NCBI GenBank assembly: GCA_014304875.1
Contig: JACRUD010000155.1
Span: 1 to 34,037 of the forward strand
From: Vulcanimicrobiota bacterium
GTDB lineage: Bacteria; Vulcanimicrobiota; Vulcanimicrobiia; Eremiobacterales; Eremiobacteraceae
DNA length: 34,037 bases
Direction: 5' to 3'
The first letter of the stretch is position 1, and every line of letters starts with the position of its first letter. The notes below the pieces were generated by a model, which saw only the letters and a program-made list of their open reading frames with translations, was not told the DNA's origin and did no database searches. A program made the translations under genes and the position numbers. This document shows positions 16,483 through 26,255 of this stretch, piece by piece.

Positions 16483-16631
16483 GAACGGTCCTTTCGAAAC
16501 GGCTGGAAGCGATATGGATGGAACCCTAAGGGTGCCGCTATCGGATTGCAAAGGCGTGGAATCCTTCGCGGACGCCCTATGATGGGCTTATTTGCCATAA
16601 CTGGGCGAACGGGCGAGCGGTGTGGGCGGCT

Positions 16632-19600
16632 CTAACCGATGGCTATTGCCTCGCGGCGCTCTGCCACAACGGGTGCGCTAGGAAGCGGGATGCGGACGAC
16701 GCTGCCCGCGGACGGGCTGATCCGCTGGCCGGGTAAAATAATTCCGACCAAGTTCAGCGGGTCGGCGCTGTTGACGCTGAGCGGCTCGTCTTGCGGCGCT
16801 GAAAGTGCGTCCGCCCCGCGACGCAGTGCGCGCAGTAGATCGAGCGCTTCGGGAAGGCAAAATTGCTCGCCGACGAACCCCGACACGAATCGGCCGCCCC
16901 GGATTTCCCCGCGGTCCTCTAGACGACGCAGCGCCGTGAGGAGTTCACGCCACGGAGGGATTAAGGTCTCGCGCGTCAGCAGGTCCCGAAACACGACGCC
17001 CCAGCGTGCCAGCAATCGCCGCGCGAAAAATTCAGCATCCGGCGAGACTGTTTGCGCGTGACGCAACAAAGCCCAGCGGCCGGGGGCGTTGCGCGGCCGA
17101 GCGCGTCTGTTCCGCCAGCCGACGCCTAACCGACGTTTCGCGCTCACCAGCGAGCGCAGATTATCGAACCCATCCGCGGTCACGAGACCTGCAGCCACGA
17201 GCTCCCACAGCGCATCTTCGGCTTCGCTCGGCAGACGGCCGCAGACGCGCAGGATATCCGGGAAAAACAATGCTCCGCGCGCGCGTAGTTCTTCCAGGAT
17301 GGCGCGCGCCGAAGCGGAGAGCGCAGGACTTGCGTCGGGCGCCATGCCGGCCAGCACGTCGGCGTGCTCGCGCATGAAGATCGCAATCGGCGCGGCGCGC
17401 GTCGGCCTCACGCGCCGCGAGAGCGGCTGAGCTCCATCGACAAAAGCGGGGTGCGGCGAAAGCCGGCCCCACATCACCTCGCCGGAGCGGCACAGCTGGT
17501 CCAAGTACTCGGGGCGATAACGCGAAACCCGTGCCGGTAAGACCTGACCCTCCCAGGCGGCAGCCGGTATCTCGTACCCTTCCATCTGGCGCAGCACTTG
17601 AAGCGTGCCGTCGACTCCATGCAACCGCGTGCCGGGCGTCACATGTTGCCAGCGACCTAAGAAGCGGACGAACTGAGCGGAGCTGACCGGTTCGATCTCC
17701 CGCCGCAACCGCCCTAACGTCAGCCGGTGGATGCGGGCCAGCACCCGTCGATTGCACCATTCGACGGGGCTTTTTCCCGTAAAGCTTCCCCGCAGGACTT
17801 GGCCGTCCGTCTCGATCCGCAACAGCGCCGCGTCGATCGTGGACTGCGGCAAGCAAAAGCGTTGCGCCAACTCCGCCGCCGTCACGGGGCCGCCGCTTTC
17901 GAGCCATCCGCGCACGATCTCCGTGGCGGCGGCGTCCGTCTCGGCCGGCGCGCCGCGCGGCGACGGGACGGCTGAAATGGCCGGATGCAGAACGGCCGAC
18001 GGATACGCGACGAGTGCGATCTCCAAACGCTCGGCCGCCACCCAAAACGTCGCGCTTGCCGCGCTCAGAAGCGTTGCGCGTCCGAGCGATCGTAACCGTT
18101 CGAAGTACTCCGTCCAAGAAGGCACCGGAGGCAACACGATCAGGGTAAGCAACGCGTCGTGTAGCTCGTCTGCATCGCGCACGACCGGCCACGATTCTTC
18201 GCTCACCTGCGCGACGACGTGGCCATCGAACGCACCGTCGCGAAGGGCGACGTCGGCGGGCAAGGTTCGGCGCAGTTGAACGGCAAGCGATCGGCGTTCC
18301 TCGAGCGGCGCGTCATCGAGATAGGCATAGGGGTGAGCGTTGAGAATCTCGTGGGCGAATGGGGAAGGCTCCGCGGTATCGATGGCGGTCGTTTGGATCT
18401 CGCCGCATTCGATGCCCCGCAGAACCGCTTTGAGGCCATCCAGGTCCATCGCTTCGTGCAGGCAATCGGCAATCGTCTGATTGACGAGCGGATGATCCGG
18501 TATGCGGATCTCACCGCTCAGGTTTTCCGGGCACGCAGCCTGATCCGGAAAAACGCCGGCCATCAGATCGTCGGCTTTCATGCGCATGATCGGTGCGGCG
18601 ACCTTGCGGCCTCCCCGAAACCGCAGAATCGCAAGCGAGCGCGAAGCATTCCAGCGCCAGCGCGCGGCGAACATCGGCGAGGCAAGCAAGGCGTGCGTCA
18701 GGACCCCTTCGACGGTGGCTTCCTTGAGGAATTCGAAGATGATGGCGAGCGGGAACGCGTGCTGTTCGCTCAGCGAGATGACGATGCCGTCGTCGGTTGC
18801 CGCCGCCTGCAGTTCCACGTTGAACGATCGGCAGAATCTCTTGCGCAACGCGAGACCCCAGGCGCGGTTGATGCGGGCCCCCAGCGGTGCATGTAGGACG
18901 AGTTGCATGCCGCCCGCCTCGTCGAAAAAACGCTCCGCGACCACCATCCGGCTCGATGGCAGCGTCCCGAGCATGTTCGTCCCCGCGACGACGTAAGCCG
19001 TCGCCTGTTCGGCACCGGTCCGGTCCAGGCCGCACTGTTCGATAAGGAACTCCTCGGCCGCCGGGAGCCCCGACGATCGTGCGATGCGTTCGATCTCTTC
19101 GCGCAGGTCTGCAACGCCATGCGACAGTTCGAGCGTCCGGCCAGGACCTTCGCCATTCCAAAATGGCACGGAGGGGGCAGCGCCGTGGGCATCTTCCACT
19201 CGGATGCGGCCCGGCTCCACCCGCCGTACCCTCCACGAATTGATGCCGAGCAAGAAGATGTCGCCCGCCATGCTCTCGACCGCGAAGTCTTCGTCGAGCG
19301 AGCCGATGATCGCCCCTTCAGGTTCTACAACGACAGCGTACGCGGCGTTATCCGGAATGGCGCCGCCGCAGGTTATGGCCGCCAGCCGGCCGCCGCGCCG
19401 CGAGCGAATGCGGCCGTTGACCCGATCGCGATGCAGCAAGGCACCGCTGCGACCGCGCGAGACGGCGATCCCATCCGACAGCATCTCGACCACACCGTCG
19501 AAATCTCGCCGGCTCAGCGAGCCGTACGAATACGTCCCACTAAAAGTCGCGTACAGATCATCTTCCTTCCACTCCTCAACGGCGCAGGCTGCGACGATTT

Positions 19601-20834
19601 GCTGGGCTAGAATATCGAGCGGAGCTCTGGGAATGGAAAGTCGATCCATCTCGGCTCGACGGACCGCCCTCACGAGAGCCGCGCACTCGATGAGTTCGTC
19701 GCGAGTGGCCGGAAACAAAACTCCTTCGGGTTTGGCGCCGACCCAATGGCCTGACCGGCCGATGCGCTGCACTGCGGTCGCAATCGCGCGCGGGGAGCCC
19801 ACTTGGACGACGAGATCGATGGAGCCGATGTCTATACCGAGTTCGAGCGAGGCCGTCGCCACCATACCGCGCAGAGCGCCATCTTTCAGCTTGCGCTCTG
19901 CATCGAGACGCAGCTCTCGTGACAAACTCCCGTGGTGCGGCAGCACCACGCCGGGTCCCAGCCGCTCGCTCAGCGCATGCGCCACCCGTTCGGAAAGCCG
20001 CCGCGTATTCACGAAGATGAGCGTCGTGCGATGCGCCTCGATAAGGCGCGCGAGCCGCCCGTAAATATCGTCCCACAACTCTTTGCTTGCGATGGCCCCG
20101 AGCTCGCCGTCCGGCACTTGTACTGCCAAGCCCATCTCCCGGCGGCGGCCCACGTCGACGATCCTCGCGTCGGAGCTCAAGAAACGCGCGACTTCATCGA
20201 CGGGATTAACGGTCGCCGACAGCCCGATCCGCTGCGGCTTTGGGTTGCCGCTCTGGGCGATGAGATGGTCCAAGCGCGCCAGCGATAGCGACAGGTGCGA
20301 GCCTCTTTTGTCGTCAGCCAGGGCATGGATTTCGTCGACGATCACCGTCGACACGGCGCCGAGCATGTGGCGGGATTTTTCAGCGGTCAGCAGGAGGTAG
20401 AGCGATTCCGGCGTCGTGACCAAGATATGCGGAGGCCGCGTCAGCATCTCGCGGCGCTGCGCCGGCGACGTATCGCCCGTGCGCAAACCGACGCGAATGG
20501 GCGCGAGCGCAGCGCCCTCAGCCTGCGCCAGATTCCGTAATTCGGCGAGCGGAGCCTCAAGGTTCTTTCTGACATCGTTGGTCAGAGCTTTGAGGGGCGA
20601 GACGTAAAGCGTCCGCGTGCTCTCTGCGAGATTGCCTTGGGCCGCTTTGCGAACCAACTCGTCCAGGCACAACAAAAACGCGGCCAGCGTCTTCCCGGAG
20701 CCTGTCGGAGCGGCGATCAGCACGTCCCGGCCGGAGCGGATTTGCGGCCAGCCAAGTACCTGCGGTTCGGTTGCGGCGGCGAATTTACCGGCGAACCAGC
20801 GAGCGATGAGCGGATCGAACGACGCGAGAGCCAT
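16632..20834 (-). CDS. lhr: Lhr-type large DEAD/DEAH-box helicase
   Basis: The 1400-residue superfamily 2 helicase has Walker A APTGSGKT (42-49), motif Ia PLKALTNDV, Ib TTPESLYLLL, motif II VDEIHALADDKRGSHLSLSL, motif III SATV, motif IV-V HHGSLSRE and GIDIGSIDLVVQ, and motif VI QRIGRSGH. The DEIHALxxxKRGxHLxLSLxRL phrase is the Lhr signature. After the helicase core come the winged-helix/beta-barrel (Lhr-core) region and a long C-terminal extension (SAQFVRFLGRWQHV and beyond), as in the long bacterial Lhr proteins of about 1500 residues. The family unwinds DNA and RNA:DNA hybrids 3' to 5' and is linked to the DNA damage response. It is monocistronic as far as can be seen, about 127 bases from TamB. 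No ribosome site is evident before the ATG at 20834. Confidence 0.94.
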   Translation of the reverse strand: MALASFDPLIARWFAGKFAAATEPQVLGWPQIRSGRDVLIAAPTGSGKTLAAFLLCLDELVRKAAQGNLAESTRTLYVSPLKALTNDVRKNLEAPLAELRNLAQAEGAALAPIRVGLRTGDTSPAQRREMLTRPPHILVTTPESLYLLLTAEKSRHMLGAVSTVIVDEIHALADDKRGSHLSLSLARLDHLIAQSGNPKPQRIGLSATVNPVDEVARFLSSDARIVDVGRRREMGLAVQVPDGELGAIASKELWDDIYGRLARLIEAHRTTLIFVNTRRLSERVAHALSERLGPGVVLPHHGSLSRELRLDAERKLKDGALRGMVATASLELGIDIGSIDLVVQVGSPRAIATAVQRIGRSGHWVGAKPEGVLFPATRDELIECAALVRAVRRAEMDRLSIPRAPLDILAQQIVAACAVEEWKEDDLYATFSGTYSYGSLSRRDFDGVVEMLSDGIAVSRGRSGALLHRDRVNGRIRSRRGGRLAAITCGGAIPDNAAYAVVVEPEGAIIGSLDEDFAVESMAGDIFLLGINSWRVRRVEPGRIRVEDAHGAAPSVPFWNGEGPGRTLELSHGVADLREEIERIARSSGLPAAEEFLIEQCGLDRTGAEQATAYVVAGTNMLGTLPSSRMVVAERFFDEAGGMQLVLHAPLGARINRAWGLALRKRFCRSFNVELQAAATDDGIVISLSEQHAFPLAIIFEFLKEATVEGVLTHALLASPMFAARWRWNASRSLAILRFRGGRKVAAPIMRMKADDLMAGVFPDQAACPENLSGEIRIPDHPLVNQTIADCLHEAMDLDGLKAVLRGIECGEIQTTAIDTAEPSPFAHEILNAHPYAYLDDAPLEERRSLAVQLRRTLPADVALRDGAFDGHVVAQVSEESWPVVRDADELHDALLTLIVLPPVPSWTEYFERLRSLGRATLLSAASATFWVAAERLEIALVAYPSAVLHPAISAVPSPRGAPAETDAAATEIVRGWLESGGPVTAAELAQRFCLPQSTIDAALLRIETDGQVLRGSFTGKSPVEWCNRRVLARIHRLTLGRLRREIEPVSSAQFVRFLGRWQHVTPGTRLHGVDGTLQVLRQMEGYEIPAAAWEGQVLPARVSRYRPEYLDQLCRSGEVMWGRLSPHPAFVDGAQPLSRRVRPTRAAPIAIFMREHADVLAGMAPDASPALSASARAILEELRARGALFFPDILRVCGRLPSEAEDALWELVAAGLVTADGFDNLRSLVSAKRRLGVGWRNRRARPRNAPGRWALLRHAQTVSPDAEFFARRLLARWGVVFRDLLTRETLIPPWRELLTALRRLEDRGEIRGGRFVSGFVGEQFCLPEALDLLRALRRGADALSAPQDEPLSVNSADPLNLVGIILPGQRISPSAGSVVRIPLPSAPVVAERREAIAIG

Positions 20835-20961
20835 GAGATAGAATGTTTTTCGCCGCCGCGTCGGCCAAGCCCCGCGGCCTCCGCCGAGGCGGTCGAGCCC
20901 GCGGCGGACCTGAAGATCCGTGTCTACATACCTGCAACCGGCAGGGCGGACGCCCGCTAAT

Positions 20962-23900
20962 CTAGCGGAAGCTGTAGCGGATGTTGATGGTTGCGGTCGG
21001 AAGGTTGCCGATCCGCGGCGTATTGAACGCCGTTTCGTTCTGCAAGAATTCGATGGCGAGCACGTCGCTCAACTCGTACGCGAATCCGACGCTTTGGGAG
21101 TACGGCACGGCGAACGTATTGGAATAGATCGCATAGGTGCGAGCGCCGAACTGTTTGCGCAGTTCCAGATTGGGCTGTCCTTGAGCGTCGAACGTTATGT
21201 TGATCTCAGAGATATCGAGCGACTGGGCGAGCGCGCTGGTGAGCGGCGCCAGCAACTGGCTCGAAAGCTGCGCGTTGAGCAGATTTTGCGCCACCTGCCC
21301 ATAGCCCGTTTGTGACGAAGCGCTCCCGATGCCGCCGCTGAGCGCCTGATTGAGCTGCGGAATGTGCAGCAGCAACCCGATAATCTGGTCGCGAGGCAGC
21401 GGCGGTTCCGATTCCAGATCCGTATTTAGATGATCCACTCGGCCGGTTACGGTCACCGTGATGCTCGTGCCCGAGGCGTACGTTATTCCTTGCGCATCGA
21501 TGGTGGGCAGCAAGCCCTCAGCCGGATCGAACGTCACCGAGCCGCGGCGTAGCTGAAAGTTAGCTCCGAACGCACCGACGCGTCCCCGCACCGAATTGAA
21601 GACGCCGGCCAGTTCCGGCGCGCTTGCCGTTCCCACCACGGCCACGCTTCCGACAGTGGTCACGTCGACGATGCCGGTTACCCGCACGTTCTTATTGGCC
21701 TGGGCGATGACGTCGAGTTCGATCGGTGGGGCCGCGCGCTTTGACGCCGAGCCCTCGGGCGGGGGAGTCGCCTTGACAACCTGAGCTTCGTTGCCGTAAA
21801 GCGCACCGCCGTAGACGATCGTGTGCCCCTTCTGAAGCTTCGGCACGCCTGGGACGATCGGCGGAGGCGCGCTCGGTCCGTCCTTGCGTCCCGTCGCGAG
21901 TGCGAGGATAGACGCAAATGGTACCTCCGTGTCCGACATGGCGACTGTTCCCGTCAGCGATGACGCCTGCGCATCCTGCGCCAGGCGCAACCCGCCGTTA
22001 AGCGTGCCGTTGAAATATCCCGGCACGTCGGCTCTCGCGTCATGAAATGCGACCTGAGCCGAGTAGCGCACGCCCGCGCTATCGCGGCTCGGGACCAGCT
22101 TCGCCGCGCCGCGAGCTTCCAGCGAGCCCTTGCCGGTGCTCGCGTGAAAGCGCTTGAGCGTAATGGAATCTTGCACGAACTCGGCATCTGCGCTGATGCC
22201 CGTGATCGGAATCGTGTCGAAGCGAGAATTGACGGAAGCGTTACGCAAGCTCGCGCTACCCGCAAGCCGGGGACTTCCCGCGCTGCCCGTCGCCGAGGCA
22301 ACCGCGTTGAACTTACCTCCCAAATTGGCGGACGGCCCTAGAAGCGGGTTGAACGTGGACAAGTCGACGTCGCTGGCCCGCAACTGCAACCCGATTCGTT
22401 GGCGCGCCGGACCGATACCGAACGGACTGAGCTGCACCGGCACGGAGCCGGTCAGGACCAAGCCGCCGCGCCCTTTGGCGAGTTGAACGCTTGTGTCGCT
22501 CAGCTCCACCCGCCCGGGGGCATAGGCCGCCGCAGCCGTTATCTTATCGTATGCAACGCCGTCGAATAGGCCGGAAAAGGCGTCCAACACCGCGCGCACG
22601 CGCGGCTTGTCCAAAGTGCCGCCGGCTTGGAGCGTCATGCTCGCGCTGCCCGTGAGCGGGAGCGACGATTTAAGAACCTTACCGAGAGCGCTTAAGTCGG
22701 ATGCCTGAACGCTGGCGCGGGCGTCTATTTTCCTTGTCGGTCCGTAGCGGCCGTGCGCCTGCATCTGCGCGGCATCGACAGCGACCGTAAGTCGACGAAC
22801 CTCTATGCTGTGACCATCGCTGCGTATCTGACCGCTCAAGTCGCGGATGGCAATATCTCTAACGCGCCCGTCGCGCACCGCAAAGCCGCCGTCTCCGACC
22901 AGCCGCCGCGGACTCCCGTGCGCCGCAGCGTTGAAGGAAAGCCGCCCGACGATGCCCGCCGCTTCTGCATGTACAATTGGGGCAAGGATGCTGAGGTCGA
23001 CATCGCGGGCGCTGGAGCGAGCGTCGTAACGAGCCGTGTCGAAGGCCGGCCAGATCCCCCGCTGCGCCGCGAAGGCGACATCGCCGGTTATCGAGATAGA
23101 TCCGAGATTGCCAGCTTGGCGCGCATCGGCCACGATCGCACGATCGCGCGTCGACAGAACGGCGTTGACTTCCCCGAGCGGAAGACCCTCGAACTGAGCC
23201 CCGCTGAGCCGCACGAAGCCGTTTCCAGTCGTCCCCTTTGTTGTCGAGCTGAAAGCCAGACGCGTACTGCCCACGCCGTCGACGATATCTTTGCCTGCGA
23301 AGAAGTTATTGAAGTCGGATAGGTCCAGGTGCGGACTGCCCACCCGTAGCCGTACCGCTCCCGGCGTCAGGCTGCCGCCAAACCTCAACGCCGACCCGCC
23401 GATCCTGACCGCGCCGCGGTTCACGGTTGCGGCTCCGTCACCTGCGCTCATCGCAGCGTGGAAATCGGTAAATGGAACTCCACGCACCGTACCCGCGTCT
23501 AATCCCAGTCGACCGGCCATGGTAGGGGCGCCGATGGTACCGCCGACGCGGACGGCTGCTATGACGTTGCCGGTGAGCGGAATGCTTTTGGGCGCGAACT
23601 GACTGCTCAAGGCTGCCAGATCCGCTCCGCTCGTCCGTGCGTCGACCGCGACAGCGGCGGCCTTTATGGGCCGACCCGATTGGAGGCCTGCGATAGTTCC
23701 GTCGAACGCGATGGAACCACCCAAAAACGCCACGCGGCTCTCGCGTGCTACCAGCCTACCGCCGTCGTAGTTGCCGTCAAAATCGCCGGCAAGAGCGTGG
23801 CCGGCCACTTCGCCGCCGTCGAGACTAGCCGCCATGGAGACATTCGGGTTGGCCTGCGTCCCCGCAACGGTGCCCAAGGCTGCCATCGTTCCGCGCTGCA

Positions 23901-26148
23901 GGGGCACGCCGGCCGCGCGCAACGTGGCCGAGTCGATGTCATGCGCGAACACGGTCAGGCCCCGGCTTCCAGGGCCAGGAAGATCGCCGGCCGCCGCGAT
24001 TTGGCCACCGGAGAAGTTCGCAATGCCGGCATAAAGATGGAAGCCGGCGGCGTCGCCGCCCACGGTCGCATCGACCGAATGGACCGGGACGCCAGCCACA
24101 ACGGCATCCGTGCTGCGCGCGTTAGCGGACACGAGCCACTGGCCGTTTCCAAACGCCGCGGTAAACGGTCCGGCGACGCGCCCCCCGATTCGTCCTCCGC
24201 TTACGAAAGCGCCTAGATCCGCGGACCCGGTACCGCTGAGGGTACCGCTGTAAGGCTGGGCCGCCGACGCCATGGTGACGACCCCGCTGGCGTCGATGCG
24301 CGCATCGCCTCCGGCCACCGAAATGCGGGCGATGCGAAGCTGGCCGCGCGTTCCGTTGCCTTCGATCCGGGCATCACCGAACCGAGTGCCGGCCACCGTG
24401 AGGTCGTGCGCCCGAACGCTCATCCCGACCGCCGGAAGATCTTTCGTGCCTCTCAGGGTGAGCGCGCCATCGAGCGTTCCATCGACGTTCGGCAGGGTCA
24501 GCGGTGCATTCATGATGCCGGGTAAGGCCGTCGAGCCAGCGCCGACATGCAGCCGGAATCGCCGTGCTATAACCGTGCCGGACACTAGCGGGTCGGCAGT
24601 GCGGTTCAGGCCGCCCCACGCGAATATTTCTCCGTCGCCCGACTGCGCGAGCAGCGGACTGACGATGAAAGCCGTGGGTCCGCCGGCAAACGCCGCGCGC
24701 ACGGCGGTCGAGCCGCCCGTGCTTTGCGCGTAGCCCCGGCCATGCAGCTTGGCGAGCGGTCCCACCAAGGTACCGAGAACCGCCACTTCGCCGGTGGGAT
24801 CGATATTTGCAAGCCCCGGGATGCGTGCTGCTGAGGCTGTGGAAGTGACGATGAACTCGCCGCTTGGGGCGCCTGCTCCGACTGCGATATCGCCGTTGCC
24901 CGAAACGGTGATCCCGGCGTACCGGGCCCGGGCGGTCGTCAACGTCACGTGCCCGTGATGATAGTAGAGCGAGCCATCCAAAGCCACGCTTGGGCTTTGG
25001 CCGAAACTGACGCCCAGCGGAGATGAAAAGTTGACTGCCACATGCGGATTAGAAGCCGGACCCGCTAACCGAGCGTGAACCGCCAAGCTGCCCTCCAACG
25101 GAAGCAGGCGCGAAAAAGCCAGCAGTCGACGAATCTTTGAGGCAGGCCCGCTGCCATCCACAGCGATCGCCAAGCGTGGAGCAGGGAGAATCTCTAGTGC
25201 GCCGTGCGCGACCAGCGGCACGCCGGCCGCCGTTCCGGTCATGCCGTCCAGTGATAAAGAGCCGCCATTATAATGTAGGTCGCCGGCAAGATCGCGCACG
25301 GGCACCACGAGCGGGACGACCCGTATCCGTCCATCGCGCACGGCGATGTCGGCGCTGACCTGCCAGGCCGGTCCCGATGACGGGTTCCAAGCGAGCGCGT
25401 ATGCCTGGACGGCGATGTCGCCGGTTCCGCGTTGAACAGCAAAGGCCGGCGTGGCCACCAGCAGGTCGACGACCGGCGCCAACGGCGCCCGGGCGACCGA
25501 AGCCCGAATGCGAGCAAAACGCGTCACATCGTTTTCCGAAAAAACGCCGCTCACAGGGCGACTCGTACCGGCGGCGGTGAGGGTGGCTTTCATCTCGCCG
25601 TGCGAGCGCCGGCCTTGATCGATCAGCGCGCTCAGGTTGATGCGGGTTAGCGAAAAAGCGCGCCCGATCGCGACGGGCGAGGTCGGATTGCTGACATCGA
25701 TGCGGCCGTCGCGCACGCTCAGCGAAAAGCGCATGGGCGGGCCAGCTTTCGCTGGGCCCGTTTGTGGGGTGCCCCCTGTTCCGAAAAGGTTGGTGAGATT
25801 AAAGGTTCCGTCTTGCTGGCGACGCAGGAAAAGATCGGGCTGGTCCAACTCCGCTCTGTCGATCGCGAAGTTTCGATTGCGAATCGAGTAACCGACTCGG
25901 ATGCGCCGTGCGGACAACAGCGTTCGGCCGTCGGTTTCGTTGATGACGACGCCCTGGGCCATCAGCTCGCGCGCTCCCACGCGCAGCTGTCCCTTTTGCA
26001 GATCCAGTCCTCGCGAACGAAGGTAGATCCCAAGAGCCGTGCGCGCGATCGTGGAACGAGGTCCTTCGATGCCAAGCCCGAGCGCTATCGCCAAGACCGC
26101 CAAGGTCAAAATGGCGAAAACCGCGCGTACCTTTCCTGACCTTAGCAT
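20962..26148 (-). CDS. tamB: TamB-family outer-membrane biogenesis protein (DUF490)
   Basis: The 1728-residue protein has a single N-terminal membrane anchor (about 9-27). A very long series of short beta-strand repeats follows, rich in Gly, Ala, Val and Asp, as in AsmA/TamB/VPS13-like lipid-transfer bridges. The C-terminal DUF490 domain is clear: GRVGAFGANFQLRRGSVTFDP, a VTVTGRVDHLNTDLESEPPL strand, LPRDQIIGLLL, SLDISEINITFD and the terminal strand ATINIRYSFR. TamB proteins span the periplasm and move phospholipids or help insert beta-barrels, often with a BamA-like TamA; no tamA lies in the window. The start ATG 26148 has GAGG just upstream. It is larger than the E. coli protein (about 1260 residues), so the bridge would be longer. 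Confidence 0.92.
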   Translation of the reverse strand: MLRSGKVRAVFAILTLAVLAIALGLGIEGPRSTIARTALGIYLRSRGLDLQKGQLRVGARELMAQGVVINETDGRTLLSARRIRVGYSIRNRNFAIDRAELDQPDLFLRRQQDGTFNLTNLFGTGGTPQTGPAKAGPPMRFSLSVRDGRIDVSNPTSPVAIGRAFSLTRINLSALIDQGRRSHGEMKATLTAAGTSRPVSGVFSENDVTRFARIRASVARAPLAPVVDLLVATPAFAVQRGTGDIAVQAYALAWNPSSGPAWQVSADIAVRDGRIRVVPLVVPVRDLAGDLHYNGGSLSLDGMTGTAAGVPLVAHGALEILPAPRLAIAVDGSGPASKIRRLLAFSRLLPLEGSLAVHARLAGPASNPHVAVNFSSPLGVSFGQSPSVALDGSLYYHHGHVTLTTARARYAGITVSGNGDIAVGAGAPSGEFIVTSTASAARIPGLANIDPTGEVAVLGTLVGPLAKLHGRGYAQSTGGSTAVRAAFAGGPTAFIVSPLLAQSGDGEIFAWGGLNRTADPLVSGTVIARRFRLHVGAGSTALPGIMNAPLTLPNVDGTLDGALTLRGTKDLPAVGMSVRAHDLTVAGTRFGDARIEGNGTRGQLRIARISVAGGDARIDASGVVTMASAAQPYSGTLSGTGSADLGAFVSGGRIGGRVAGPFTAAFGNGQWLVSANARSTDAVVAGVPVHSVDATVGGDAAGFHLYAGIANFSGGQIAAAGDLPGPGSRGLTVFAHDIDSATLRAAGVPLQRGTMAALGTVAGTQANPNVSMAASLDGGEVAGHALAGDFDGNYDGGRLVARESRVAFLGGSIAFDGTIAGLQSGRPIKAAAVAVDARTSGADLAALSSQFAPKSIPLTGNVIAAVRVGGTIGAPTMAGRLGLDAGTVRGVPFTDFHAAMSAGDGAATVNRGAVRIGGSALRFGGSLTPGAVRLRVGSPHLDLSDFNNFFAGKDIVDGVGSTRLAFSSTTKGTTGNGFVRLSGAQFEGLPLGEVNAVLSTRDRAIVADARQAGNLGSISITGDVAFAAQRGIWPAFDTARYDARSSARDVDLSILAPIVHAEAAGIVGRLSFNAAAHGSPRRLVGDGGFAVRDGRVRDIAIRDLSGQIRSDGHSIEVRRLTVAVDAAQMQAHGRYGPTRKIDARASVQASDLSALGKVLKSSLPLTGSASMTLQAGGTLDKPRVRAVLDAFSGLFDGVAYDKITAAAAYAPGRVELSDTSVQLAKGRGGLVLTGSVPVQLSPFGIGPARQRIGLQLRASDVDLSTFNPLLGPSANLGGKFNAVASATGSAGSPRLAGSASLRNASVNSRFDTIPITGISADAEFVQDSITLKRFHASTGKGSLEARGAAKLVPSRDSAGVRYSAQVAFHDARADVPGYFNGTLNGGLRLAQDAQASSLTGTVAMSDTEVPFASILALATGRKDGPSAPPPIVPGVPKLQKGHTIVYGGALYGNEAQVVKATPPPEGSASKRAAPPIELDVIAQANKNVRVTGIVDVTTVGSVAVVGTASAPELAGVFNSVRGRVGAFGANFQLRRGSVTFDPAEGLLPTIDAQGITYASGTSITVTVTGRVDHLNTDLESEPPLPRDQIIGLLLHIPQLNQALSGGIGSASSQTGYGQVAQNLLNAQLSSQLLAPLTSALAQSLDISEINITFDAQGQPNLELRKQFGARTYAIYSNTFAVPYSQSVGFAYELSDVLAIEFLQNETAFNTPRIGNLPTATINIRYSFR

Positions 26149-26255
26149 CTACCTCGTCTTATATGTCGGGCCGGCATCTGCGGGTCGTGGGCGGCCGTCA
26201 TGCCGCCTTCACGCATCTGTCAATGAACGTATCGGTAGAACCTGTTGTCGCGCGG

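Noticed and set aside
19084-20064. 326-residue + strand ORF in the helicase gene
   Set aside because: Antisense to the Lhr helicase core with all its motifs; Ser/Arg-rich shadow composition.
20835-20961. Possible RNA gene or terminator between TamB and Lhr genes
   Set aside because: Several short GC stems (for example GCCTC-CGCC-GAGGC) can be drawn, but no tRNA-like cloverleaf or T-run is visible; stems are expected by chance at this GC content.
26195-26223. TTGACA promoter for TamB on the minus strand
   Set aside because: A perfect -35 is present at 26218-26223, but the sequence 17-19 bases downstream (TGACGG) is a poor -10.
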